In this document: positions 11,121 to 22,255 of the stretch, in pieces | How positions within the stretch are numbered: position 1 is the first letter of the stretch | Layout of the letters: each line of letters starts with the position of its first letter | NCBI GenBank assembly: GCA_019633425.1 | Contig: WSUB01000069.1 | Location: 62,001-126,000, forward strand | Origin: Tulasnella sp. 424 | Taxonomy: Eukaryota > Basidiomycota > Agaricomycetes > Cantharellales > Tulasnellaceae | Direction of reading: 5' to 3' | DNA length: 64,000 bases | The notes under the pieces: generated by a model | Told to the model about the DNA's origin: nothing | Seen by the model: only the letters and a program-made list of their open reading frames with translations | The model's database searches: none | Position numbers and translations under genes: made by a program

Positions 11121-13403
11121 TGATTTGAGATAATCAAAAGAGTGGAAGTAGTCAGGGAATAGCACCGGCACACGTGCTGAGGTGAAGAAGCGTAGGGAGG
11201 AATGAAGTTATTCCGCCAGTTGAATACGCATACTCCGTAATATTAGGATTTGTTCCTCCAAGAGAAAAACGAGGCATATCGTCCCCGACGTGAGTGGGCG
11301 GTGGAGAAGGACAACTGTGTTGCATAACGAATACCAAAGGGCCTGTCGGGGTGCACCCCCGGCAGCCGCGGTGTAAGGGTCCTTGGCATCGCCTACCCAG
11401 TGCCATATCATTCCCCTAAACTCTAGCCCACCCATGCTTTAACGAATATCACCGTCAGGTTCTCGAATTCGCCTCCAATGATCGTATTTCTTGCATCTCC
11501 AGTGGACCTTTCATTCGTGAGCCAAGCCGTTTCTCTCGCTCGCTTTCTCCAGGACGTCTTCTGGTTCATCCAAACTAAGAAATCGGTCTGGCCGAACGAG
11601 GTGCAGGGGCTCGATATCCATTTGACGAGGGAGCCAAAACCTGCTCCCCGAAACGGCAATGGTGAGTGCCGTTCATAGCTCAGGACCTCTCACACAAGAG
11701 GTGAAGTGAACTCACAAGAGTCGCAGAGCCGCTTCACATATCTCGACACGTTTGATCCCAACCAACATCCTCCTCCCAGTGCTTGACTTTACCACCATCA
11801 ACAGCTGGACTCGTCAGAACACCGAATCTCCCCTTCACCGAATGTCCGCCTCTCCCTCCTCGCCTTCACCCTCCTCGCCCATCCCTTCCCAAGCCCCTCT
11901 AGCGTCGGCGGTACGTATGCCATCGGAACATAGCCTTTCTAATCCTCAAATTGGCTCCATGGGCAGTTCAGCATGTCTTTCTTTTCCAGCACTTACTCCA
12001 ACCACGGACTCAGTGTTGGTTGAAGGTCCGAGAACGAGCTTCGAAGGCGTTTTATCGATCGAGGAGCTTGAATCGCCGAGGTTTGATCAGCGAGGGACTT
12101 CGACGAAGTGTCAAATGCCATCTGTGTCTTTGAGGTCTAGCCATGAGCTTCGGCCTTGGGGGCGGGTCCTTTTGTGTTTTGTGTCGGCCGACTTGGTGAG
12201 GGGATGAGATGCCCATGGTTGAAAGACTTTGAGAAGGCTGGAGGCAAGCGACGGAAGGGAAAGGTTGAATGGAAAGTAGTCTTGCAGGCTGATGAGGACC
12301 CAAGATGCACGCGAATGTGTCCTCGAGGATATTCCAGGCAAAATTAGAGATTGAACTGAGCAGAAAACTACTCGGGAGGCTCACCACGTTCTAAACTTCG
12401 GTGTCCGGATTCTTTAACATCCTAAAAGTAGCTCATCGCCTTCCGATAATGACAATGGTCCTCTTGTATTTGTCGAAATGCTTTCGCCATGCCGTCTAGT
12501 CTCCTTGAACGGAAAGTACCTGCCGGTTCTAGCTGCTTAGGACGCTGGCCAGGTTGACCCGCCCAAAGGTGGCCAGCGCTCATTGCGGTGGTTTTGGGTT
12601 GACATCTTGGGTATCGATAGTGCGAGCCGTTTGAGACGTCGTGAACGGCCTTGAGGCAGAAGGCGAGGGGATGCGTCCAACTTGTAGGGTCACGGTCTGT
12701 GGCAACACCTTGGGAGCGACCGCGGTAATGTAGAAATATTGGCCTGTTCAACGAGTATTTGAGTTTTGTCCGAGGATCGACGGGTCTAGCATTCAGTGGA
12801 GGGAGAGGGGAGGCTGAGAGCCAAGTGCGGTAAGGCGGGAAGGCCGTGGAAGAGTTTGTTTCTACGCAAAACCTCGTCTCCTATCTCTATGCCCCATTGA
12901 AACCCACTTCAAATACACACCAAACAATTCTGGGGTGCTCGGAGGAAGAACCTCGCGTCGTTCACTGCAGCAGGCCTCATCGGGCTGCGAGGTTCGAGGC
13001 AACTTAGCATCCGCGCTGATACGTTACCTCCACACAGCAACATTTGCAGCAAGCGCCGCATTTGCAGGTTGACCTTCGGGCTCGAGACTGGAGGGGCTAG
13101 CTATGTACTAGGTGGAAGTGGATATCAGAAGGAGTAGAGCGCTATCTTATCTACAACACCGAATCGAGCGACATTGTGGCGGTGCAGGGGCCTTCATGAG
13201 TGTTGCCGCATGTACTTCGAGGCTTCGCCTCGAGGAGCAAGGCACAGCACAGCGCGCAGTTCGGGGGGTGTTACGCCTCCCCCCATCGCATTTAAGACCC
13301 CCGCAGTGATTCACCACCCCATCCTCCCCTCCATACCACCTCTATTCACTTACCCCCCCCCCCCCCCTTCAGAGAAGCTACTCCTGAACCGTTAACATCC
13401 ACC
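11121..13403. other. non-array insert, left part; one weak ORF only
   Basis: Array-like sequence stops near 11.66 kb. Beyond it I see no recognisable gene up to the kinase at 13404. The best candidate is an ORF at 11842-12207 (+, 121 codons), Ser/Pro-rich at its start (MSASPSSPSPSSPIPSQ), without homology I can recognise. A perfect short hairpin, ttcgaggc-ttc-gcctcgaa-like, lies near 13216-13234. A run of 15 C at 13353-13367 lies 37 bp before the kinase start and may be in its 5' UTR. Confidence 0.4.
11842..12207 (+). CDS. hypothetical Ser/Pro-rich ORF
   Basis: A 121-codon open frame starting MSASPSSPSPSS and ending SADLVRG. It has low-complexity Ser/Pro at the N terminus and no domain that I recognise. 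No relative is present elsewhere in the window, and it lies in the stretch between the array and the kinase gene. It may be chance coding or one exon of a larger gene. Confidence 0.2.
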   Translation: MSASPSSPSPSSPIPSQAPLASAVRMPSEHSLSNPQIGSMGSSACLSFPALTPTTDSVLVEGPRTSFEGVLSIEELESPRFDQRGTSTKCQMPSVSLRSSHELRPWGRVLLCFVSADLVRG

Positions 13404-14912
13404 ATGCTTGCCCGACTAAGACGTCTGATGCATCGAGACGAAAACGACATCACCGATCGTCGTGGTCCGTCTGATGATCCCGCAAGAATACCCTCGTCAA
13501 ACAGCAAATTAGTACGCCAAACCCAAATCACGACGAATGATCGCATTGGCTCACCAAACCCTATTACTGCATAGCGGGAGAAGCTCCAGAAACTTGCGGA
13601 ATGTCGAATTGATCCCTCCTCAATCGAATTCGAGGATGACTCGCCCGCGTTCCATGGAGGATTTGCGACGGTTTCACAAGCGTTCTTGGTTTCTACCCCT
13701 GCTACTGGAGACAGAGCGGATAATGATGCAGCACGTGTCGGACGAAAGAACAAGTCTCACGACAGAAGCACCACACGAAAGGTCTGACTGTCTTGTAACA
13801 CTATTCCCTACAGCAATTAGCTGAACAACTGGGCGATTCCATCGCGTTAGCCTGTAGCAGTCAAGAAACTGAAGATAGAGAATGGAAAGGACAAAGAGCG
13901 AGTATTGGGGGTGAGAATGAGCTATCCCAACGCATCGAGCATTCGCACAACGCTAAAGCCTAACTTCTGTTAGTTGGCGCTCAGGGAAGCAGGATTCCTA
14001 ACTGAGTTTTCTCATGGAAACGTCATCAAACTTGAGGGATTTGTTGAAGATCTGACCGAAAATAAGGTCTGGTTAGTCTTTCCATGGGCAGCGAACGGGA
14101 GTTTAAAGGACTTCGTTGCGGTGGAGGAATGGGAAATCCCGGAACGAGTCTCCCTGGTAAGATCAGAGTACTACACTTTGGGCAGTCCGCTGAGAAGCAG
14201 TATCCCAGATAAACGACGTCACGGAAGGAGTTGAATACCTCCATAGTTGTGATCCGCCGATCTACCACGGCGACCTCAAATCGGTGGGTCCAGGGGTCAC
14301 AGTGAGATGATCCTCGGCAAGCTTAACTGCACGTTGCATAGGCCAACGTGTTAGTCAACTCGAACTGTCGCGCAGTCATCACCGACTTTGGCTCCGCGCG
14401 TCGCCTCAGGAAGAAAGATCCTTCTGTGCAATCCGAGAACAGCAAAAAGGGAGCTCAGACAGCCGAGCTGTTGCTCGAGACAGAATTTTGTGAAGCCACC
14501 AATACCATGACACTGACGGGTAATCAATTTACGCTTCGCTGGGCTCCTCCAGAGCTGCTCATGGACGATGAACCTGGCCTATGGAGCGATATCTGGTCAT
14601 TGGGCTGGATATTTTACCAGGTATACCAAAATTTAGGATTGTTCTCGACAAAGGCTTACACCAACACTGAAATAGGTTATGACAAATTCAACTCCATTTC
14701 AAAATGTCCAAAGGGACGCTGTCGTTGTCATACGTGTCATTCGGGGAGACCTCCCATCCGTCGCTGAAGACGTCCGCATGACTCTAATCTGGAAACTTTA
14801 CTCGCTCATGATTACGTGTTGGAGCATCGATCCCAGCAAGCGGCCAACAGCTGAGGATTGTAGGAAGTCAATGGATTGGATGGCAAGTGATCCCGGTTCC
14901 GAGGATACTTGA
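13404..14912 (+). CDS. protein kinase (TKL-like), complete, 382 aa
   Basis: Seven exons join in phase to 1149 nt: 13404-13511, 13575-13781, 13851-13910, 13974-14156, 14209-14283, 14342-14620 and 14676-14912. The start ATG sits in a good context (cacc before it). All kinase landmarks are present in order: a glycine-rich loop variant (HGGFATVSQAF), the beta-3 lysine in PVAVKKLKIE, the alpha-C glutamate in LALREAGFL, the hinge with PWAANGSLKDFV, the catalytic loop YHGDLKSANVLV split by intron 5, ITDFGSARR, the APE variant RWAPPELL, DIWSLGWIFYQV, and a C-lobe ending with DPSKRPTAEDC. HGD instead of HRD is common among Agaricomycete TKL-type kinases. It phosphorylates unknown substrates. A TPR frame begins 29 bp after its stop, which raises the possibility of a kinase-TPR unit. 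Confidence 0.85.
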
Positions 14913-14941
14913 ACGCAATTTGACCCCTTGCCATATAGCCA

Positions 14942-15781
14942 ATGATTGTTCCGGATCGGCAGTGGACCGCAAATAAATCGGTTCAACGAACTCGCTCTTC
15001 TGAACTTCTTATCGAGATGGGGAACATGTATGGAGCTCAGAATGACTATATCAACGCGTCAAAAGTTCTCACCGAAGCCTTAAGCATCTGTACGGACACC
15101 GCTGACGAGGCAAGAAGAGCTGATGTACTCTTCGGTCTCGCCGAAGTGAATCGGGGCCAAAACAATTACAACAAAGCCGCTGAGCTCTACTCGGAGGCCC
15201 TCCAAATCTACGGCAACATCGGCAACAGTCGTGGAAGAGCCAATGCTCTGTGGGGTCTTGCAGACGTGCATCGGCTCCAAGACAACTACAGCGAAGCCGT
15301 CATATTCTACTCCGAGGTTGTCAAAATCTGCACTGCAACCGGCTACAAGAACCTGAAAGCCATCGCTTTCTGTGGTCTTGCCGCGGTGCATCAGCATCAA
15401 GAGGAGTACAGCAAAGCCGTTCCGCTCTACTCCGAGGCCGTCCAAATTTGCACTGACCTCGGGGACAAACAAGGAAAATCCGACGCTCTGTGGGGTCTCG
15501 CTGAGGTGCATCGTCTTCAAAAAAAGTATAACCAAGCCGTTGAGCTTCTCTCCGAAGCCCTGCAAATTTCTACCGACATTGGCTACAAATACAACAGAGC
15601 CTGGGCTTTGATGCGCCTTGCCGAGGTCTATCACGACCAGGATCAGCACCAAGACGCAATACGCCTTTATGAACAAGCTGCTGGGATTTTTGAAGTAATG
15701 GGAAATACTCGAGATGTAGCAGACGCATTGGACCGCGCCGCTGAAGCCCGTAAACAACTCAAATCAGCGGAGGCAGAATGA
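14942..15781 (+). CDS. tetratricopeptide-repeat protein or kinase C-terminal TPR domain (279 aa)
   Basis: A single open frame built of six consecutive units of 40 residues. Each has the TPR pattern of small and large hydrophobic positions, for example ALWGLADVHRLQDNYSEAV, AFCGLAAVHQHQEEYSKAV and ALWGLAEVHRLQKKYNQAV. At DNA level the units are 120 bp and clearly related, so they grew by tandem duplication. A basic tail ends ARKQLKSAEAE. TPR arrays form superhelices that bind partner proteins. The ATG is only 29 bp after the kinase stop, which is too short for a separate fungal promoter. No canonical intron would join the two frames in phase, and the TPR frame has a stop at 14921-14923. It is therefore either a separate short transcript, a different splice form I cannot see, or a kinase-TPR gene broken by a small mutation. 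Confidence 0.7.
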   Translation: MIVPDRQWTANKSVQRTRSSELLIEMGNMYGAQNDYINASKVLTEALSICTDTADEARRADVLFGLAEVNRGQNNYNKAAELYSEALQIYGNIGNSRGRANALWGLADVHRLQDNYSEAVIFYSEVVKICTATGYKNLKAIAFCGLAAVHQHQEEYSKAVPLYSEAVQICTDLGDKQGKSDALWGLAEVHRLQKKYNQAVELLSEALQISTDIGYKYNRAWALMRLAEVYHDQDQHQDAIRLYEQAAGIFEVMGNTRDVADALDRAAEARKQLKSAEAE

Positions 15782-17640
15782 CGTTTCACCGAGACATTCC
15801 GAGATTGAGCGAGATTCGGTCCTTGATACCCGACTGTATTTCGTGTTATGCCTGTTTTGGTACAAGACTGTGAGCTATGTTTTCTGTTGACTGAGATTTT
15901 GGTACCCCGTCTCGCTTTCAAGTATCTTGTTCATGTGACGCATTCGGATCTATTAGTACTACTAGACATGCCTCGCTTCACTACGGCAGCGGGAGTTAGG
16001 GGAAGGATCTGTTACGAAAGGCCAAAGCATAGAATAAAAAGGGAGATGGGGTCAAAGCGGGGGGAAACACAAACGAAGAATGAGCGAAATAAAATACGCA
16101 ATACATCATTTAGTGAAAAGGGACGGAGATTGGGATCGGTTAAAAAAGGGGGACGATCGGAAGAGGAAGAGGGTGATTGAGGGGAGAATTGAGCAAGAAG
16201 GGACCAAGCGTCAAGTAAGAACAAAAGCGGGATGTGAGAGGAGAATGTGTGAAAGCGAGATGAGCAAAGAGAAAGAGCGAAAGGAGGATGACCGGAGGGA
16301 TTGGGAAGAGCGCAAGAACAAATAGCACCATCGCCAAGAGCGAGGTATGCTTAAGAGTGTAGTTATCCTGTCGTCTGAAAGTCCTGTAGCATGCACTTAC
16401 CTCATGGCTTTCCTCTCATTTGGATGAGCCCAAACTGGATTGAAGTCGCTGCAGAGCGATCTCTCCTGGTGGACGGAGTGTGACGTAAGTTCAAATCTGA
16501 ACAGAATCGCAAACAGCTGTAATTTATTGAGGCGCTGCGTGTTTTTACACAACTGGGGCGTATTGGATCTCGTCGACGATCCAAACAGCCCTGTTTCCTC
16601 AGATTACAGCCCACAGATTCTTGCGCGGACGCTGAAATCGACATTACATATGTGGATACTTTCATGCGCCAACATCAAGCGGGCAGAAAAATGATAAGGG
16701 CGAAGCAAGCCGAGGTAATGAAACTCCAGAGAAGAAGCGACATGCATTGGTAACGGCCAACAAGAGCAGACTTGAAAGAAGAAAGAGAACTTGGCGAGGT
16801 AAAGGAAGCACAAAGGAAAAGGAAAGAAAAGCGACAAGGAAATCTATCGTCTATGGATGCGATGAAATGACGAGTCAGATGTATAGTGGATAGAAAGATA
16901 GCCAACGAGATTCCGGACGGTTTAGGTAGCTCGGGGAAATGGTACGGCTTTCGCGGCTGACGTGGCTCTTTAAAGTCGTCATTCAATCAATCAGTGAAAG
17001 CTCTCAGGAGTCCCAAATCTATGGAATACTTTTCGGGACAGCTCCACTGCCCAGGCGTTTTGTGACACCGTAACTGGCTGTAAGGATTCTGATTCACGGC
17101 TATCGTAGATTAAGTTATTACCTCCCGCCCTTCCGACAGGTCTGGTCACCGGTAGCGCACCGGGCCGAGCGTCTTGCTGGAGTGAAGAGGCTTCAAACAA
17201 ATGTCTGACGGCAAATCGTCCTGGGAACCCCAAAATCGAAATCCGTAATTTTGAGAATCTATAGATTCAACTCTAATTTATTCAAATAAACCACCGCGTT
17301 TTTAAAATTCGCCTGTAGTGACATCAAATTTTCTGCATTGGACTTGGGCTATGGCATTCATGTAAACTCGATCTCTTCCTCATTTCCATGAACAGCGAGC
17401 ACCAAGGGATGAAAGACGAGAATCAAACGACAAATTACGAGGGGTGAATGACAGGCAGCGGTGGTCAAATAGCAAATGCTGAAAGAGGACAGCGAAATAT
17501 TCAAGGCTCTGGGCAGCATGCGGAAGGTAAGGCTCGAAATGCGTGCAGTGCGGCAAGCAGGCTCGTTTGTACGGCTTTGTCGGTGTCCACTTAGCCATAG
17601 GCCCACACTAGAGTTGCGGATTAACGCGTGTACCGTTAAA
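15782..17640. other. non-array insert, right part; no gene recognised
   Basis: No conserved ORF was found. A striking purine-rich stretch runs from about 16020 to 16325 on the plus strand (A and G dominate for about 300 bp), giving a chance ORF of Lys, Arg and Glu residues. The remainder shows no repeat family or gene I recognise. Array-derived sequence resumes at about 17641. Confidence 0.4.
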
Positions 17641-17790
17641 ATGAGGTCTTCATCTAGTTCATCGGCAACTCGTCGTCGCAATAGTAGAACTTGCCACCAT
17701 CCTGCCACCATCCTGCCCGAACGGAACAGGAATGTCTGAAAGTTCATTAAGTGCTTGCTCGAAAATGCGTCCATCACAGAGTAAAAGTAT
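17641..17790 (-). pseudogene. DUF6535 exon-1 relic
   Basis: On the minus strand this segment encodes degraded exon 1 of the family: a start with MDAF, then scrambled FGQDGGKFYHYY-like sequence with an internal 11-bp duplication (ccaccatcctg twice, near 17694-17715), then ADELDEDLI. No exon 2-5 sequence follows. The upstream region (17791 to about 18050) still matches the DUF6535 promoter block, so a complete gene once stood here. Confidence 0.7.
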
Positions 17791-18752
17791 ATGAAGGATG
17801 ATGGTCGAGAATGGGGACACCACATGGGGACACGCGGAAGGGGCAGTGTCGTGCTCGGTGCATGTCGCCTACTCAATACCTTGAAAAGGCTTTGGCTGAG
17901 ACTTTACGGCAGCAAAAAAAACTTTCCAACCTATCGATCTAGTCACCCGCCGCCTTTCTACGACGAAAGACGCGTTGGCCGAGTCCACGCGGATGGATTT
18001 CTCGCTCTGTAAATACCCTTCGGGGATCATCTCGTCATCAGGACATGTGACCACATGCTAATTAACATCTTCCACCGATTTTCATAGCCTAAGCACTTAA
18101 ACTTGGGACTGCTCCACCTTGAGGCCCGCCTTGAAGGAGCCTCTGTAGGGTATCCATGGACCCCATTCTTGTATTTCGAGTTGTCGAAGGAGTTGAGAGA
18201 TTCGTGTGCGCTTGTTTCTTTCGTTCTTCGGAGTGTTGTGTTCTCCGACATTGCCTCGCCAAGTGATCTACCCTCGCTTTCAGATCGGTCACCTTAACTA
18301 TGCAAATCCGATGGTCGAATTTTCTCGGGCACCATCTTACCCTTGCTGAGAAGTGGCGGAAAACTCTGTCGGGGTGTGCCCTGACCCTGGCCCGAGCATT
18401 TTTTAATAAATATCACGGTCAATTTCAGCATCTTCGGTGCCTTTATTACGATGGAAGAGGTTCGACTCTTGTGCAAAACCGTTCCTTATGTCTCCGGTCC
18501 TCAGCACATCCTCCGTTCCTTAGCGCTGCTCGGGATATCGTTTGACCTTGCCCGACAACGCTCTCGTCGAATCATGCAAGCGTTTTTGAGCTCGCCACTT
18601 GTCACGCCACCAGATAATATTCGAGTCCAGTGAGGAAGCTGTAAGTGATTGACTACGGTACCCAAATTTGCTCCGCCGTGTGAGGATATGACTTGCGAGC
18701 CGTAACTAGAGTACCCATCTAAACTATACTAATACGTAGACTGGAAATCGCG
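17791..18752. other. DUF6535 upstream region joined to a DUF6535 3' spacer
   Basis: The left part carries the promoter-proximal block of DUF6535 genes (ctacgacgaaagacgcgttgg near 17957). The right part matches the spacer before the 3' end of copy 2 (cgccaccagataatattcgagtcc near 18607). The lipase and GH38 pieces are missing between them. No gene is seen. Confidence 0.5.
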
Positions 18753-21297
18753 TCACCGACCTGATCGTATCCAGCCAAACATTTGCTTTGTACTGTATTT
18801 AGAGGGGCTACCTGCAATGTAAGGGCACCAAACTAGCTCCGGGTCTCGGTTTAGTCGGCCATGGCTCTGCCAGTGCAACGATTCAGTAATGTAACATCCT
18901 GACCCATTGATAATGAGCCTACCTTTGCGTATCCTCCCATGTCGACCCAGGTCTCAAATTGGCGGCATTCACGCTCCAAATCACGGGTTTCTTTGGTGTG
19001 ACGCGTGTCGCGCCTACCCTGGATTCCGACCAGCAACCGTTGAAAGCGATTCAGCGTGACCCTGTTCTCGGGGTGGCCTGGTTCCTGTGCAACAGCAGAT
19101 TCCCGTATGTGTTTTAGAGTTCCAGTTAGAGATTCCGACAGAGAGGGAATAATATCCCGGCTAAGCAGGTCGGGTTATAAGATAGTGCTCGCGCTCGCCC
19201 ATCACTTCAATTACTTACAAAGACACATCACGCTTAAATGTGAGCAAAATCAATCCGATCCATTGATCTCTGTGCGCTCGCAGTTGCTCTCGATAACGAG
19301 GCGGGGTTGCTACAAGTCGAATATCCAATTCGAGAGCTTTCAATAGGTCCCCCGCTGGAGCAAAGACTTTACCCAGGTTCAAATCATTCAGTCCACAGGC
19401 ATGACGAAGCACATCCATGCAGAGTTTGTAGGACTTGGATCGAGTAAATTCCGTGCCAACCCAAGATTTGAGGGACGGTTGAAGAGCCTCTGAAAGAAAT
19501 GGCACGTCGCTCTCGACTTTCCGGCTGTAGTTGAATCATAAGTACCATCACTCGAGAGAGGAGGCTGAGGTAGTCTCACCATTGATATGTGGCCTTTGCT
19601 AACTCAAATAGTTTATAAGGTAATTCGCCTCTTGGATTCTTTTCAGGCTCCCATTTTTGACATTCCATAGACATTCTGACCGCTAACGCTAGGGTGCATA
19701 ATAGCTGGTGAGATGTGGCACCGGTGGCCAGCAATTCCGCCTCCTCTAGCAGTGGCCTTGAACCGCCTGAACTGAGGATGATTGATCTGAGCAAACGTCC
19801 GAAGAGTCGCAGACCGCTGACATGCTTCAGGTCTCCATCTAACACGTGCTGCTGCTCCAACATTGCATTGTCAGCAATGCTAGTGACGGGTGATGGTCCT
19901 TCGATCGGCAGCTCCATTGCATGCGTGGCCCCTTCGATCATCTGGTGCCGATATCCCGGAGGTACTAGATCCGCGGTCGTACCGACCGACAGTGCTATAT
20001 GAACGATGGCAGTAGCAAACGCTTTGACAGCAACATCGGACATAGTCCGCAGCTGAGTGGGTAAAGTCTGCCGAGTAGAGGAAAAGGTTGTAAATAGGTC
20101 ATGAAGCCGGTCCAAAAATTCGGCGTCGTCGAGAAGCTCCAGCAAGCTCTCGGAGTCGTCTATGGCGCAGAAATTTGTGGCAGCATAGATGAGGGCAGTA
20201 GTGTGTTCCGATGTGAAGATCACCCGCTTCACTAACGCGACTTTCAAACCGTCGGCCGTTTCCACTTTTCGACCGACCAGGGTTAGTCCGCGAGATGTGA
20301 TCTCCTGCGCCGACGTCCAGGAGCTCTTTTTCAAGTCCTCGGGAGGTTGGATGTGGCGGCTGATGGGGGTCTCTGGATCCGTGTCTGGTTCCTGGGGGCC
20401 ACTCCGCAGGACGTCTTCAAAGTAGGTTTTCAGGAAGATAAAACCCCACACAAACACTACGACCAAGGGCTTCATTCGATCCACGGTCCAACAGAGAAGA
20501 TGTGAAAGCGGGCTTTGGTATGGGCACATCCGGTCCCACGTCGCACATACCGCCGCTCCGACTGTAATTGCAAGAGCTGTCCCTACAAGCGCGGCAATTA
20601 CGGTCGACATGGACCCGCTGAGAGTGCGCAGGTAGAGAACGAAGGAAATGCAGAAGATGACTAGGCCGACTTGGAGAAGACTAGGGAGGATATCGTCCAG
20701 AACGAGTTCCAACCGCCAACGCTGGGCTCCTAATTGCCTGCGGAGTTGCTCGTTCCGCTGGTACTCGGCACCACCACCACTGCGCTTGCGGTAGTATACG
20801 AGCCATTGTTGGCCTAGTGCCGCTAGGAAGGACGACATCAGGGCGCATGTCAAGCTTACCGCAAACAAGACGTTGACGGGGTAAATTGCGGAAGGAGGGG
20901 AGAAGGTAGCGGATGGAAGGTCCGCTTCGGAGTTAATGGTTGAATTCCCTCCTTTGACCAATTGCAACAGTAATGCGTTTGTATCATCAGCGGGGTCGGC
21001 GCTCATCATGGGAATGGTGAGCGCGAGAAATGCAGAATTGACCCCGGCAAAGAGACCGGCCTAGAGATCAGGGCGATTATTTTAGAATAGACAGCCACCT
21101 GGGAAAAGATGAGAGTACCATACAAATATGAGAAGACTATCGAGCTGAGACTTGAGTCGTTTGGTGAGGTCATCATCTAGTTCATCGGCCAACTGGTCGT
21201 AGTAATGATAGAACTTGCCACCATCTTGCCCAAAGTGAACGGGAATATTGGGAAGTTCATTCAGTGGTTGCTCGAAAACGTGCGTAGTTGTGTTCAT
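18753..21297 (-). CDS. DUF6535 membrane protein, copy 3, intact (770 aa)
   Basis: Exons on the minus strand are 21297-21124, 21060-19580, 19524-19219, 19160-18923 and 18866-18753, 2313 nt in phase. It starts MNTTTHVFEQPLNELP. The region after the last membrane segment (SGPQEPDTDPETPISRHI, then QPPEDLK) is unlike copies 2 and 4, in keeping with a variable segment there. The soluble part has a copy-specific stretch near the end of exon 2 (LRSIILSSGGSRPLLEEAE). In the last exon the usual stop is lost, and the frame runs on about 17 codons to a TGA at 18753-18755, so the real C terminus is the least certain part. All splice sites are canonical GT-AG. Confidence 0.85.
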
Positions 21298-22255
21298 CGA
21301 AGAGTCAAGAATAGGTAGGGGTGATGGTAGAGAAAGGGGCAGACCGTATGGTCACGAGGTGGGAAGTACGTTGTGATCCGTGCACGTTGCTTACTCAATG
21401 ACCAAAAATTTAGCCGCTCGAGACTTCTCTGGTTCCCAGCCGCCTTTCTATTTCGACGAAAGCCACTTCGGCCCATTTCTCGGCCTGCAAATCCCCTGGC
21501 GGATCATCACCGTGTCGAGACGTTTAACCATTTGAACTTTTACGTCACCCCGCGGATATCAGCGCTTAAGAACTAGTACCGCGCCGTCTTGCAGCCCGCG
21601 TCAAAAACCCTTTGTACTAGAGTATATGCTAACCTAACCATCATTATTCCTACATTTTCAAGTTATTGGGGGATGTTGGGAGATTCATGTGCGTTTGTCT
21701 CGTTGTTCGGGCGTTGTGTTTACCGACTTTGCCTTCTAAATTGTTTCCGTCTCGCTCTTACACCGGGCATTCTAATCATGCAAGCCTTAGCTTTCTACCG
21801 GGCACGGCTCTAAGTACCCTTCCTCAGAAAGTGGTTGGATCTTATGCCACGTGACCGTTCAGGGACTCTGTCTTTGAACGTCTCCCCAGCTTTCGAGCTC
21901 CGCTGTCACTCGAAATAGCTCCACTCTTTCAAACATTGCAAACAGTAGACATCTCAAGAGTTCCAACTGGATGCGCCGTGCGATCTGCCCATGAAACCCA
22001 GAAAGAATTGTCCCTCATAACACTCTCCCAGACCCGACTTGTCCTCCGAACGAATTCCGGACGAACCCTCGATCTCTCCACCACGCGTTATTCCAAAATA
22101 TTAAATTATGACATTCCACCCGCTCGTGTTGTCCAAAGAACCCCATCGCCAATCTTCCCTCCTCCCACATATACTTCCCAAAGAGACCCCCTGCTCCTCT
22201 CCTTACCCGTCCTTGTTCACCTCTTCTCCCTATCTCACACCCCATCCCAATCGCC
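21298..22255. promoter_or_regulatory. divergent intergenic region, DUF6535 copy 3 / lipase fragment
   Basis: About 1 kb lies between the two divergent starts. Recognisable blocks are the DUF6535-proximal element near 21450, a CACGTG box at 21848-21853, and a TATA-like box near 22170 upstream of the lipase start. No ORF here is conserved between copies. Confidence 0.5.
21848..21853. promoter_or_regulatory. CACGTG E-box
   Basis: A palindromic CACGTG in the context gccacgtgaccgttcaggg, repeated at the equivalent position in six of seven divergent regions. bHLH factors bind this type of site; a role here is inferred. Confidence 0.45.

Noticed and set aside
12422..12751. 109-codon minus-strand frame
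   Set aside because: No domain, no relative in the window and no splice evidence. Could be real but cannot be supported.
14881..14962. An intron joining kinase and TPR into one protein
   Set aside because: Acceptors at 14938 and 14962 are in phase 0 for the TPR frame, but no phase-0 GT donor exists near the end of the kinase. I left the two as separate frames.
16080..16325. Lys/Arg/Glu-rich ORF
   Set aside because: Explained by the purine bias of the tract. The opposite strand gives an equally long Leu/Ser/Pro frame.
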